From Gammaproteobacteria bacterium (GTDB lineage: Bacteria > Pseudomonadota > Gammaproteobacteria > HyVt-429), in NCBI GenBank assembly GCA_013152415.1, contig JAADGI010000015.1, positions 62,001 through 126,000 on the forward strand: a stretch of DNA of 64,000 nucleotides, in the 5' to 3' direction. The first letter of the stretch is position 1, and each line of letters begins with the position of its first letter. Made by a program: the position numbers and the translations under genes. Below are positions 18,035 through 27,453 of the stretch, one piece after another. Below the pieces are notes generated by a model. It was not told the origin of the DNA and made no database searches. It saw only the letters and a list, made by a program, of their open reading frames with translations.

Positions 18035-18455
18035 GTGGTGCCCCCTAAATACCGTCGGCTACAAATAAACTCGAAAGGGGAAAATCGGCACAAGCACAAA
18101 AAGACTGCCATACTCTAAGCTGATCACACCCACTTAATACTGAGGGAAACGAAAGTAAGCTGACATCCTCCATCAGTGCTTGATAGGCCCATGCCCGTTT
18201 AAGGAGAAACGCGTGACCTGCACAGCCAAGCCCCCACCGGCTGCCTCCATCCTGGCGTCCACCGCTGCGTACAGCATCCCGTAAGCTTCCCCAGAAAAGA
18301 ACTCTCCCCACGGAGGGCCGAATGATCGTTAAAACCAATCGTTAAAATAGAAACAATAGATTATACAAAATAACTACGCGCCTCTAAGATAGCCCTCAAG
18401 GTCAGGCTGACAACTTGTATCTTGCCTCAACTAACGAGCATTTGGAGTAAATAAC
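18035..18455. other. Intergenic region with decayed repeat, upstream of catalase
   Basis: This region contains a decayed left end of the MITE-like element (about 18134-18177: GGGAAACGAAAGTAAGC, then GACATCC). A reverse-strand ORF here (18045-18338) has no family features and I discount it. The 80 bases before katA include the ribosome site TTGGAG. I find no convincing OxyR site by eye. Confidence 0.5.
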
Positions 18456-19916
18456 ATGAGCAAACACACTTTAACCACCGCGACGGGTTCTCCGGTCGCC
18501 GACGATGACAACAGTATCAGTGTGGGGGAGCGCGGTTCTCTGACCTTCGACAATCACTACACCTTTGAGAAATTGGCGCATTTCAACCGCGAGCGTATCC
18601 CCGAGCGCGTGGTACACGCCAGAGGTACGGGGGCCTACGGCACCTTTACCGTAAGCCAATCACTACGGGATTACACCATTGCGGATTTTCTGCAGACGGC
18701 GGGGCAACAGACAGACGTATTTGTCCGTTTCTCAACCGTAGGGGGCGGCCAGGACTCCAGTGACTATGCCCGTGACCCGCGTGGGTTTTCGATCAAGTTT
18801 TATACCCATCAGGGTAATTACGATATGGTGGGGAATAACACGCCTGTCTTCTTCTTACGTGATGCGATTAAATTTCCAGACTTCATCCATTCACAAAAAA
18901 AGAATCCACGTACCAATCTACCCGATCCAGCGGCCATCTACGAGTTCTGGGCCAACCACCCACAGTCCCTGCACCAGGTGACCATACTGATGTCTGACCG
19001 GGGTATTCCTGCAAGCTACCGTCATATGCACGGCTTCAGTTCACACACCTTCAGCTTCTGGAACAGCAAAGGTGAGCGCACCTGGTTTAAGTGGCACTTT
19101 AAATCCAATCAGGGCATTCAAAACCTGACCAATGAACAGGCAGCGGTAAGCTCACCTTTCGGCGCACAGCAAGATATGGTCGATGCAATTGATCGGGGTG
19201 AGCATCCAAGCTGGACGGCGAAGGTGCAGGTCATGACGGAAGAGCAGGCTAAAAACTATGCCATCAATCCTTTTGACCTCACCAAGATTTGGCCCCACGC
19301 CGATTTCCCTTTAATAGAGGTGGGGCAGCTTGAGTTGAACCGTAATGTAGATAACTATTTTGCCGAAACTGAGCAGGCCTGTTTTGCACCCAGTAATTTG
19401 GTGCCGGGTATTGGCGCATCACCGGATAAAATGTTGCAGGGTCGTTTGCTGGCCTATCAAGACGCTCATCGCTACCGTGTGGGCGCCAATGCCAATCAAC
19501 TACCAGTCAATGCTGCAAAGTGCCCGGTTCATCACTACCAAAGAGACGGTGCCATGGCGGGTATGTGCCCAGCACACGGGGATATGACCGTTCAGGGTTC
19601 TGGTGTGAACTATTATCCTAATGATCAGATCAACACCGGTGCCCCCGTTCCTGAGCCATCGGTTGCTGAACCGCCCATGCCAGTATTGGAAGGTGCATGG
19701 GTGGCACGACATGGTCTACCGGATGATGAAGATCATTACAGCCAGGCAGGAAATTTATTCCGTCTTATGGATGACTCTCAAAAAACACAACTGACGACAA
19801 CGATAGCCGAAGGTCTTGTACAGGCAACCGAGTCAGCTCAAAAACGGATGCTTGAGCAATTTAAAAAAGCTGACCCAGACTATGCCAAGCGCATAAAGTC
19901 TGCAATGGCTTCTTAA
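18456..19916 (+). CDS. katA: Monofunctional heme catalase
   Basis: This 486-residue small-subunit catalase disproportionates hydrogen peroxide. The catalytic His lies in RERIPERVVHARGTGAYG (near residue 55), and an Asn follows in NNTPVFFLRD. The proximal heme-ligand Tyr is in RLLAYQDAHRYRVG (near residue 338). Length and the NADPH-region sequence fit the clade 3 bacterial catalases. There is no signal peptide, so it is cytoplasmic. A perfect 14-bp hairpin follows the stop codon. Confidence 0.95.
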   Translation: MSKHTLTTATGSPVADDDNSISVGERGSLTFDNHYTFEKLAHFNRERIPERVVHARGTGAYGTFTVSQSLRDYTIADFLQTAGQQTDVFVRFSTVGGGQDSSDYARDPRGFSIKFYTHQGNYDMVGNNTPVFFLRDAIKFPDFIHSQKKNPRTNLPDPAAIYEFWANHPQSLHQVTILMSDRGIPASYRHMHGFSSHTFSFWNSKGERTWFKWHFKSNQGIQNLTNEQAAVSSPFGAQQDMVDAIDRGEHPSWTAKVQVMTEEQAKNYAINPFDLTKIWPHADFPLIEVGQLELNRNVDNYFAETEQACFAPSNLVPGIGASPDKMLQGRLLAYQDAHRYRVGANANQLPVNAAKCPVHHYQRDGAMAGMCPAHGDMTVQGSGVNYYPNDQINTGAPVPEPSVAEPPMPVLEGAWVARHGLPDDEDHYSQAGNLFRLMDDSQKTQLTTTIAEGLVQATESAQKRMLEQFKKADPDYAKRIKSAMAS

Positions 19917-19948
19917 GGAAAAAACGCAATAACTGTGCTAACCCGGAT

Positions 19949-19987
19949 CACCTAAGGCTGCAAAGTAAAGCAATGCAGCCTTAGGTG
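19949..19987 (+). terminator. Hairpin after katA
   Basis: A perfect 14-bp inverted repeat (CACCTAAGGCTGCA / TGCAGCCTTAGGTG) is separated by an 11-base loop and starts 33 bases after the katA stop. No clear T-run follows, so it may act as an mRNA 3' stabiliser or a weak terminator. Confidence 0.6.
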
Positions 19988-20014
19988 GCCACTTACATAA
20001 AATACCATCTCTAT

Positions 20015-20154
20015 TTACTAATGAGTTCATTGGTTACCCGACATCCTTCATCAGCGGGTGTTGGCAGCATGGACGCTGCCATCAAGCGTACAGGGACGTA
20101 TTCACCGCATCTCGCTGATGAAGGATGTCGGGTAACTTTTGTTTTCCTTAGTAA
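20015..20154. repeat. MITE-like inverted-repeat element, copy 2
   Basis: This 140-bp element is bounded by TTACTAA and TTAGTAA. Inner arms (GTTACCCGACATCCTTCATC / GATGAAGGATGTCGGGTAAC) form a perfect 20-bp inverted repeat. The central hairpin region has the same strand orientation as in copy 1 (15147-15277), while the outer ends are exchanged relative to copy 1. It explains the short overlapping ORFs seen here on both strands. Confidence 0.88.
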
Positions 20155-20355
20155 CAGCCGAAAGCAGGCACACCTAAAATGTAATTTTTGGAACATCGAC
20201 GACCAAGCAAGTGAGATATGAAATAGACAAAAAGCAAGGCCCTATGACCCATTTATATTCGACAACACTAAAATACTACGAAAAATCGTTCTTTGACCAA
20301 GCTTTTCTATTACAATCAGCACTAGAATCATAAAACCTTGATGGATTGAAATATC

Positions 20356-20616
20356 ATGGCGAGGCTAGGAACAAAGAAAAACCCGGCAATTGTTCGTGTT
20401 CAAACAGAAGCACGTGCAACGGAAGTCGCATCTGCCTTTGAAGAAGGTGGATGGAAATTTATATTGGGCATCGAGCCTGATAAGTCAGAAAACATTACCG
20501 ACCTTGAAAAACTGTTAAACCCAACACTGCCGACAACAGCACAAAAGACAGGGCGAAATGACCCTTGTCCCTGTAATAGCGGAAAAAAATATAAAAAATG
20601 TTGTGGCGCGGTATAA
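20356..20616 (+). CDS. SEC-C metal-binding motif protein (PBPRA1643 type)
   Basis: This 86-residue protein starts [21 protein letters not shown] and ends in the zinc-binding SEC-C motif ([14 protein letters not shown]). The same motif occurs at the end of SecA and in many small stand-alone proteins. The plan matches the PBPRA1643 family of SWIM/SEC-C proteins. The role is unknown; the motif suggests zinc-dependent protein or ribosome contacts. It is convergent with the parA-like gene, with a strong bidirectional hairpin between them. Confidence 0.88.
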   Translation: MARLGTKKNPAIVRVQTEARATEVASAFEEGGWKFILGIEPDKSENITDLEKLLNPTLPTTAQKTGRNDPCPCNSGKKYKKCCGAV

Positions 20617-20652
20617 ATGGCTCACGGCAGCAACAGCTTTTTTCTTTACGCC

Positions 20653-20695
20653 TACCCCTCAAGGGGGCTCTTTTTTAGTACCCCCTTGAGGGGTA
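20653..20695. terminator. Bidirectional hairpin between convergent genes
   Basis: A perfect 15-bp inverted repeat (TACCCCTCAAGGGGG / CCCCCTTGAGGGGTA) with a 13-base loop containing T6. It lies between the SEC-C gene and the convergent ParA-like gene. Its arms also resemble the CCCCTCGTGGGG motif of the ~190 bp repeat family found elsewhere in the window, so the terminator may derive from that element. Confidence 0.7.
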
Positions 20696-20786
20696 TACCG
20701 AGGTCCGCGCCTTGACGCACATGGAAGTACTAATGTCGCGGGAGGCAGGGATGCCAAGAGCGGCCAGGCTAAAAATTAGTTCAAAT

Positions 20787-21413
20787 CTACTTTTTCTTAT
20801 TCAACCAACGCAACAATGAACGCCATTGCTCTAAATCCTTTCTCACCATGGAGGGTGCCATTTCGAATATCCCCACACCCGCTTCGGCGGCACGAATATA
20901 ATTTTGGGTATCCCTGATGGTGGCAATAAAGGGTATCTTCAGACTTTTCAGGAATCGACGCAGTTTGATATAAACCAAGGTATTCTCTTTAACCCGATTG
21001 GCCACCACCGCCACCCGGTCTTCGTTGCCACGGATGCGTCCGAGCATGAGTAGGTCACCCAGAAACTGGGCCGCCGCCCGAATATCGATGGGTGACGGCA
21101 ACACCGGGACTACGATAAGGTCGGCGCGGCGCACCATGTCGCTCAGGCCCCTGCCCTGTACCCGTGCCGGGGAGTCGATCACCACTAGCTCAGTCCCTGC
21201 GGGATAACGAATCGGGCTTTGCTTGACGGTCAACCCCGTTATCGCTTCACGCCAGTCTGGTCGTTGTTGCAACCAATCCATAGACGACTGCTGCACATCA
21301 AAGTCTACCAATACCGTCTTGCGACCCCGGGTGGCATAGTAGGAAGCAATATTGGTAGACAAGGTTGTCTTACCACAGCCCCCTTTGGCATTAACCACCA
21401 GTATTGTACGCAT
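20787..21413 (-). CDS. ParA/MinD-family ATPase (orphan)
   Basis: This 208-residue P-loop ATPase has the deviant Walker A KGGCGKTT (signature Lys10 and catalytic Lys15), VDFDVQQSS as switch I and VIDSPA as Walker B. It lacks an N-terminal DNA-binding domain, and no parB-like gene is nearby. The protein could therefore position another cargo, such as chemoreceptors, pili or carboxysome-like bodies, or could be a chromosomal accessory ParA. The ATG at 21413 is preferred because AGGA lies 7 bases before it. Confidence 0.85.
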   Translation of the reverse strand: MRTILVVNAKGGCGKTTLSTNIASYYATRGRKTVLVDFDVQQSSMDWLQQRPDWREAITGLTVKQSPIRYPAGTELVVIDSPARVQGRGLSDMVRRADLIVVPVLPSPIDIRAAAQFLGDLLMLGRIRGNEDRVAVVANRVKENTLVYIKLRRFLKSLKIPFIATIRDTQNYIRAAEAGVGIFEMAPSMVRKDLEQWRSLLRWLNKKK

Positions 21414-21510
21414 GAGCATTCCTGATTAAACCCGTTTTTCTTGGCAGGTCGAGCCCGTTATGCCTTTTGTCTGAAGCATCAACTCCTACCCAATTTTAGA
21501 CCGATGATAC

Positions 21511-21530
21511 TCTCGCAAAGACGCAAAGGG
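21511..21530. repeat. Short GCAAAGACGCAAAG-type repeat
   Basis: TCTCGCAAAGACGCAAAGGG matches the octamer repeats at 35311 and 7276. It lies in the gap between the ParA-like gene and ubiD. Confidence 0.5.
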
Positions 21531-21559
21531 AAAGGTGGAGGTGCTGGAAAGACTGTATT

Positions 21560-23023
21560 TTACAGCCCCAACTCCACCCATAGGGCATCAATACGTTGCT
21601 TCACATCCTCAGTCATGACAATAGGCTCGCCCCAGTTTCGTTGTGTTTCCCCAGGCCACTTATTGGTGGCATCGAATCCTACTTTTGAGCCCAGGCCGGA
21701 CACGGGTGAAGCAAAATCCAGATAATCGATGGGGGTATTCTCAACCAGGGTCATATCGCGGACCGGGTCCATACGTGTGGTCATGGCCCAGATAACGTCA
21801 GGCCAGGACCTCACATCGATATCATCATCGGTGACAATGACAAACTTGGTATACATAAACTGACGCAGGAATGACCACACCCCAAACATCACCCTCTTGG
21901 CATGGCCTGCATACTGTTTCTTGATGCTGACACAGGCGACCCGATAGGAGCACCCTTCGGGGGGTAGATAAAAATCCTGAATCTCCGGGAATTGTCTTTG
22001 TAAAATCGGCACAAACACTTCATTAAGGGCCACACCCAATACCGAAGGTTCGTCTGGTGGACGTCCAGTATAGGTACTATGGTAGATGGGTTTGTCACGG
22101 TGGGTAATGCATTCGATGCTAAAGACCGGAAAGGTCTCAGTCTCATTGTAATAACCGGTATGGTCACCAAAAGGCCCTTCGACAGCCTCCTCACCGGGGT
22201 GGATGACACCCTCCAACACAAACTCGGCGGAGGCCGGTACTTGCAGGCTGTTGGTTCGGCACTGCACCACCTCGGTCTTATCGCCACGCAACAATCCGGC
22301 AAAACCATATTCAGACAAGGCATCGGGGACGGGGGTGACTGCACCCAGTATGATTGCCGGATCTGCACCCAGGGCCACGGCGACCGGAAAGGGCTCACCG
22401 GGTCGTTGCTCGCACCAATCTTTGTAGTCCAGGGCACCGCCACGATGGGCCAACCAGCGCATGATCACCTTGTTTGGGCCGATGACCTGTTGACGATAGA
22501 TACCCAAGTTCTGCCGTTCTTTCAAAGGACCTTTGGTGACCACCAGGGGCCAGGTAATAAGTGGACCCACATCTCCAGGCCAACAAGTCTGAATGGGCAA
22601 ACTGGCCAGGTCCACATCTTCGGCATCGATACGGTGGGCCTGACAGGCCGCTGTCTTCACCACTTTGGGTGACATGTGCATGACCCGTTTCAATAAGGGC
22701 CATTTGTCAAAGGCGTCTTTAATGCCCTTGGGGGGCTCTGGCTCCTTTAGATAGGCCAACAGCTTGCCCACTTCCCGCAGGGCCTCGACACTTTCCTGAC
22801 CCATACCCAGGGCCACTCGCTGTGGTGTCCCAAAAAGATTGGCAAGCACAGGGATATCCTTGCCTTTTGGGTTTTCAAACAACAACGCCGGTCCACCAGA
22901 CCGCAGCACCCGATCACAGATCTCTGTCATCTCCAGGTACGGGTCTACTTCTGTGACGATACGTTTGAGATCGCCACGGGACTCCAACTGAACGATGAAT
23001 TCACGCAGATCTTTGTATTTCAT
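21560..23023 (-). CDS. ubiD: 4-hydroxy-3-polyprenylbenzoate decarboxylase
   Basis: This 487-residue prenyl-FMN-dependent decarboxylase of the ubiquinone pathway removes the ring carboxylate from the product of UbiA. The start [22 protein letters not shown], the [12 protein letters not shown] and WLAHRGGA cofactor-binding segments and the catalytic region [12 protein letters not shown] are present. Length matches E. coli UbiD (497). No ubiX is in the window. ubiA lies one gene upstream, separated by a CsgG-like gene. Confidence 0.95.
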   Translation of the reverse strand: MKYKDLREFIVQLESRGDLKRIVTEVDPYLEMTEICDRVLRSGGPALLFENPKGKDIPVLANLFGTPQRVALGMGQESVEALREVGKLLAYLKEPEPPKGIKDAFDKWPLLKRVMHMSPKVVKTAACQAHRIDAEDVDLASLPIQTCWPGDVGPLITWPLVVTKGPLKERQNLGIYRQQVIGPNKVIMRWLAHRGGALDYKDWCEQRPGEPFPVAVALGADPAIILGAVTPVPDALSEYGFAGLLRGDKTEVVQCRTNSLQVPASAEFVLEGVIHPGEEAVEGPFGDHTGYYNETETFPVFSIECITHRDKPIYHSTYTGRPPDEPSVLGVALNEVFVPILQRQFPEIQDFYLPPEGCSYRVACVSIKKQYAGHAKRVMFGVWSFLRQFMYTKFVIVTDDDIDVRSWPDVIWAMTTRMDPVRDMTLVENTPIDYLDFASPVSGLGSKVGFDATNKWPGETQRNWGEPIVMTEDVKQRIDALWVELGL

Positions 23024-23131
23024 GGCTCAAGAGAATAAACACCACACCAAACGGCCCGGATGCACCGGGCCATTTATCTGTACTTGGTTTCTGCACATAA
23101 ACAAAAACCATACCTTTTAATACATGCAGAT

Positions 23132-23845
23132 CTAAAAAAGCTTGATAGAACTTTTGATGCTCTTGCGGCGATGTTGCTCTTTAGCAGCGTAATCGTCCTC
23201 GCAACCATCCATATCCACCATGACGCACTGAAGGTAATCGGTAATCTCGACAATGACTGCACGAATGGCCCGCCCCGCCGGGGTCTTTTTATAACCGCCC
23301 AGGCTTCCCCCAAAACCACCGCGATGTATACCCACACGCAAACCCTGACTGCCCGACTTGGCCTCCACGGTACGCACATAGTCAATTTCCCCGGTGGTGG
23401 TATTGACGACCCGTAAATCTACTGCGATGTAGGCCTCATCCTTTCTACCACCAATGGATATCCCCTTAAAACTTATACCACCACTTCCACCACTGGTGCG
23501 TTCCTCATATGAGGTGACCGTCCCCATTATCAGATACTTCGCACCGGTAATCTTGCCGATCTTTGCGCCTGTGCCTTTACGCACCCGTCCAGAGGCACCA
23601 AGATTCTGCTCGCGCAACACCGGTTCAAGCTTGCTGCGCTCCACCATTCTAAACTTACCCGTGGCGGCCATCTCGTTGGTCACCATTCCAGACAACTCCC
23701 AGCCTACACTTCGCCCCCACCAACCCGCATTGGTATCATTGGTAAACTCGGCAACACCGATGACCGGCTTGGCAGCCAGTGCCTGAGAGAAGGGAATGCC
23801 CAAACAAATCATCCCTGACAAAACTGCACTCATCATTTTTTTCAT
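23132..23845 (-). CDS. Exported CsgG/penicillin-binding-protein-activator-like protein
   Basis: This protein of about 237 residues begins at the ATG at 23845, with a strong GGAGGAG upstream. The signal peptide is MKKMMSAVLSGMICLGIPFSQALA. The mature part follows the CsgG-family pattern: PVIGVAEFTNDT, a VERSKLEPVLREQNLG segment and GAKYLIMGTVTSYEE. There is no lipobox Cys, so it is probably periplasmic or differently anchored. It may contribute to an envelope assembly or secretion complex; the exact role is unknown. It sits inside the ubiA-ubiD interval on the same strand. Confidence 0.8.
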   Translation of the reverse strand: MKKMMSAVLSGMICLGIPFSQALAAKPVIGVAEFTNDTNAGWWGRSVGWELSGMVTNEMAATGKFRMVERSKLEPVLREQNLGASGRVRKGTGAKIGKITGAKYLIMGTVTSYEERTSGGSGGISFKGISIGGRKDEAYIAVDLRVVNTTTGEIDYVRTVEAKSGSQGLRVGIHRGGFGGSLGGYKKTPAGRAIRAVIVEITDYLQCVMVDMDGCEDDYAAKEQHRRKSIKSSIKLF

Positions 23846-23900
23846 ATCGACTCCTCCATTATATTTCCTAAGTAGCACGACTGTATCACAGATGCCTAAC

Positions 23901-24761
23901 TCAACTAAGGTATTGAAGCACCAGACCAATAAATACAGCACCCCCAAACCAAACATTGTTTAAAAATGCGTTCAGACAACGGGCCGGATGCCGAGTCCGA
24001 ATGAGAAATTGTTGATACACTCCAAACAATAGTGCCATGCCCAGGGCACCAAAATAGTAGGCGCCATAACCAAGATACTTGCCCACTGCCACCAAAATCA
24101 ATAGCACCACGACCTGCAAAACACCAATGATCAAACGATCATAGTGGCCAAAAAGAAGTGCCGTGGATTTAACTCCCGCCTTTGTATCATCCTCCCGATC
24201 AACCATGGCATACATGGTGTCATAGGCCACGGCCCACAACACATTCGCACCCATCAGCACCCAGGCTACGGACGGCACACTCCCGGTCTCAGCGGCAAAG
24301 GCCATAGGGACACCCCAACCAAAGGCCACTCCAAGAAAGACCTGGGGCAAATGGGTAATCCGCTTCAAAAAGGGGTAGCATATTGCCAAGACCACTGCCG
24401 CCAGCGACAGGAGCACCGTCAATCGATTCAGTGTCAGGACCAACGCAAATGCAACCAGGCACAATAACAAAAAAAGTATCAGGGCCTCTTTAGGTTTTAC
24501 CTGCCCGGTTGCAATGGGCCGGTTCCGGGTACGCTCTACAAGGGGATCAAATTTGCGATCGGCATAATCGTTTATTACACAACCCGCCGAACGCATCAAA
24601 AATACACCGGCCACAAAGACCAGGACCACGTAGGGATCAGGTTGGCCACTACCCGCGATCCACAAGGCCCACAGCGTCGGCCACAGCAACAAAAAAGTGC
24701 CGACAGGACGATCCATGCGCATCAACAAAAAATACTGTTCTATGCGATTTGCTACAGACAT
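23901..24761 (-). CDS. ubiA: 4-hydroxybenzoate octaprenyltransferase
   Basis: This 286-residue integral membrane prenyltransferase attaches the polyprenyl chain to 4-hydroxybenzoate. The two Asp-rich motifs are NDYADRKFD (about 65-73) and [13 protein letters not shown] (about 185-197), which bind the Mg-diphosphate. About eight to nine hydrophobic helices follow the normal UbiA plan. It lies 33 bases after recG on the same strand. Confidence 0.95.
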   Translation of the reverse strand: MSVANRIEQYFLLMRMDRPVGTFLLLWPTLWALWIAGSGQPDPYVVLVFVAGVFLMRSAGCVINDYADRKFDPLVERTRNRPIATGQVKPKEALILFLLLCLVAFALVLTLNRLTVLLSLAAVVLAICYPFLKRITHLPQVFLGVAFGWGVPMAFAAETGSVPSVAWVLMGANVLWAVAYDTMYAMVDREDDTKAGVKSTALLFGHYDRLIIGVLQVVVLLILVAVGKYLGYGAYYFGALGMALLFGVYQQFLIRTRHPARCLNAFLNNVWFGGAVFIGLVLQYLS

Positions 24762-24794
24762 AAACTTGAGGCTTTCTTTTTAGTAGAAAAATCC

Positions 24795-26879
24795 CTATAC
24801 ATTTGCATAATCCTCACTATCACCCAACCAACGTTTAATCAACGCCACAACCTGTTTGGGGTGATCACGCATCAGACCCTCAGCAAGTTTCTCGACCTTT
24901 GGAAACAGGGCTTGGTCGCGCAATACATCGGCAATACGCATATTCTGTACCCCTGTCTGTCGCGTTCCCAGCACTTCACCGGGTCCACGCATCTCCAGGT
25001 CACGCCTTGCGACCTCAAAGCCATCATGGGTATCACGCATGGTGGCCAATCGCAGACGAGCCAGTTCCGACAACGGCGCATGGTACATCAAAACACAGCT
25101 GCTGCGGTCACTACCACGGCCCACCCGCCCACGGAGTTGATGTAATTGTGACAGCCCCAGACGCTCTGCATTCTCAATGATCATCAGACTCGCCCGTGGC
25201 ACATCCACGCCCACCTCAACTACGGTAGTCGCTACCAACACATGGGTCGTACCACCTTTAAATGATCCCATTGCAGCCTCTTTATCAGACGGTTTCATAC
25301 GGCCATGCACCAAATCCACTTTGAGTTCTGGGAATGCCTCGGCCAACCGTTCGCGGGTCTCGGTTGCAGCCTGAGCCTGTAAGGAGTCAGATTCTTCAAC
25401 CAACGGACACACCCAATAGGCCTGACGGCCCGCAGCACAAGCCTGCCGCACCCGAACCAATACTTCATCGCGACGACTGTCGGGGATGACCACTGTTTCT
25501 ACTGGAGTACGGCCAGGCGGCAACTCATCCAATGTCGATAAATCCAGATCGGCATAAAAAGTCATGGCCAGGGTGCGTGGAATGGGAGTGGCGGTCATAA
25601 TCAACTGGTGGGGATGCTTGCCATCATGGCTACCCTTTTCTCTTAGAGCCAAACGTTGATGCACACCAAACCGATGCTGCTCATCAATTACCATGAGCGC
25701 CAGCCTGGAAAAACCCACCGATTCTTGAAACAAGGCATGGGTGCCCACGACCAACGCGGCTTCACCACTTGTAAGCCTTGATACAGCGGCCTCACGTTCA
25801 TCACGTTTCATCTTCCCCGACAACCAGTCCACATTGATAGACAAGGGCGCAAACCAGTTAGAAAAATTTTGATAATGCTGTTCGGCCAGTATTTCAGTGG
25901 GTGCCATAATGGCCACCTGATAACCACTGCCAATGGTGTGGAGTGCCGCAATCGCCGCCACTACAGTCTTACCCGCCCCCACGTCACCTTGTAATAGACG
26001 TTGCATGGGCACAGGCTTAGACAAATCTGTACTGATTTCCTCGGTCACCCGCTGCTGCGCCTGGGTCAGGCTAAACGGCAACCGACCCAGAAAATCTTGC
26101 ACCAAGGTCTCTTTACTGCAGACGGGCTGGGCACCGTGTTGCTGTCGTTTATATCGCAGACGTTTCAGGCTCAGGTGATGTGCCAACAACTCTTCAAAGG
26201 CCAGCCTCTGTTGAGCCGGATGGCGTCCCTGCAAAAGTTCTTCCACGGCGGCACCGGGTGGTGGACTGTGGATTAGCTGCAATGCCTCCACCAATGGTGG
26301 TAGATGCAGGGCCTGGCCCAGGTTATCGGGCAATAGATCCTGCAATTCGGGCAAAAACTCTCGGACGGCCTGATTCGCGAGCTTGCGCAGCATCAATTGA
26401 TGCACACCTTCTGTTGCCGGATACACCGGTGTAAGTGTGTCTATAGTAAGGGGTTCGGGTTGCTGGTCGAACAGCTCGTGCTCCGGATGAACCATCTCCA
26501 GAGTCTTGGGTCCGCGCCGGGCCTCACCGAAACAGCGTATCCACCGCCCACGGGACAGATTGTCTTTTTGGGCCGCAGTGAAATGAAAAAACCGCAGGGT
26601 TAACGCCCCCGTACCATCACTGATGCGACACAACAAACTGCGTCGCCGGCCAAAACGAATCTCACAAAGATCAATTTGACCTTGCACCAGTACTTCCTGG
26701 CCCGGCCGCAACCCCCCCATGGCAGATATACGGGTTCGATCCTGGTACCGATAGGGCAGGTGAAACAACACGTCCTGTATGCTACGCAGACCAAGACGTT
26801 CCAGTTTGAGGGCAACCTTTGGACCTACACCTTTAAGTGTAGTTACGGGTAGATTTTCGATGTCCATATCTTCAGACAA
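24795..26879 (-). CDS. recG: ATP-dependent DNA helicase RecG
   Basis: This 694-residue helicase remodels stalled replication forks and Holliday junctions. An N-terminal wedge/OB domain (about 50-150) precedes the Walker A GDVGAGKT, the DEQHRFG box and the C-terminal QLRGRVGRG motif. Length equals E. coli RecG (693). The start is either TTG at 26879 or ATG at 26867 (MDIENLPV); the latter gives the more typical beginning. It is the distal partner of the gmk-rpoZ-spoT cluster, as in E. coli. Confidence 0.95.
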   Translation of the reverse strand: MSEDMDIENLPVTTLKGVGPKVALKLERLGLRSIQDVLFHLPYRYQDRTRISAMGGLRPGQEVLVQGQIDLCEIRFGRRRSLLCRISDGTGALTLRFFHFTAAQKDNLSRGRWIRCFGEARRGPKTLEMVHPEHELFDQQPEPLTIDTLTPVYPATEGVHQLMLRKLANQAVREFLPELQDLLPDNLGQALHLPPLVEALQLIHSPPPGAAVEELLQGRHPAQQRLAFEELLAHHLSLKRLRYKRQQHGAQPVCSKETLVQDFLGRLPFSLTQAQQRVTEEISTDLSKPVPMQRLLQGDVGAGKTVVAAIAALHTIGSGYQVAIMAPTEILAEQHYQNFSNWFAPLSINVDWLSGKMKRDEREAAVSRLTSGEAALVVGTHALFQESVGFSRLALMVIDEQHRFGVHQRLALREKGSHDGKHPHQLIMTATPIPRTLAMTFYADLDLSTLDELPPGRTPVETVVIPDSRRDEVLVRVRQACAAGRQAYWVCPLVEESDSLQAQAATETRERLAEAFPELKVDLVHGRMKPSDKEAAMGSFKGGTTHVLVATTVVEVGVDVPRASLMIIENAERLGLSQLHQLRGRVGRGSDRSSCVLMYHAPLSELARLRLATMRDTHDGFEVARRDLEMRGPGEVLGTRQTGVQNMRIADVLRDQALFPKVEKLAEGLMRDHPKQVVALIKRWLGDSEDYANV

Positions 26880-26962
26880 GATACAAGTAAAAAACGATTT
26901 GAAACATAATCAACTATTTCAAAACCGCCGGCTATGCTTATCTCTCAAACTCTTGTATCTCC

Positions 26963-27346
26963 TTACTCCCTAACCATAACCGCATCCATCTCCACTTCGG
27001 CACCCTTGGGCAAGGCGGCCACACCTACAGCAGCACGGGCCGGGTAAGGCTCCTGAAAATACTCGCCCATGACTTCGTTAACAACGGAAAAGTGGCTCAG
27101 GTCGGTAAGAAATACATTAAGTTTGACGATATCCCCCAAACTACCACTTGCAGCAACAGCCACTGCGGATAAATTATCGAACACTCGTTCGATCTGTACG
27201 CGGATATCACCGCTCACCAACTCCATGGATTCAGGGTGCAAGGGAATCTGGCCCGATAGATACACCGTGGCACCCACTTTTACCGCCTGTGAATAGGTGC
27301 CGATGGCTTGCGGTGCTTGATCCGTTTTTATTATCTCTCTACTCAT
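26963..27346 (-). CDS. ridA: 2-iminobutanoate/2-iminopropanoate deaminase
   Basis: This 127-residue RidA/YjgF family member hydrolyses reactive enamine/imine intermediates from PLP enzymes such as threonine dehydratase. The signature [23 protein letters not shown] includes the catalytic Arg, and the N-terminal [15 protein letters not shown] segment is typical. AAAGGAG precedes the ATG. It sits between spoT and recG, a common gammaproteobacterial arrangement. Confidence 0.95.
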   Translation of the reverse strand: MSREIIKTDQAPQAIGTYSQAVKVGATVYLSGQIPLHPESMELVSGDIRVQIERVFDNLSAVAVAASGSLGDIVKLNVFLTDLSHFSVVNEVMGEYFQEPYPARAAVGVAALPKGAEVEMDAVMVRE

Positions 27347-27361
27347 CTGGTGTTCTCCTTT

Positions 27362-27412
27362 AATGGGTGCTTCTACTAATGCCCCCTCGTGGGGTAGAAG
27401 GGATTAACAATT
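27362..27412. repeat. Partial palindromic element between spoT and ridA
   Basis: GGGTGCTTCTACTAATGCCC and CCCCTCGTGGGGTAGAAGGG match one end of the ~190-bp element seen in full at 35096, 47751 and 52839. Only the end portion is present, and it contains the small hairpin CCCCTCGTGGGG. Confidence 0.6.
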
Positions 27413-27453
27413 ACAGAAAGTACCCTGACGTATAATTTTTAGATTCGGATCTA

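Noticed and set aside
18045..18338. 97-residue reverse ORF upstream of katA
   Set aside because: It crosses a decayed MITE-like end and shows no recognisable domain or ribosome site.
22079..22672. 197-residue ORF antisense to ubiD
   Set aside because: It lies entirely within a strongly conserved gene and is a reading-frame shadow.
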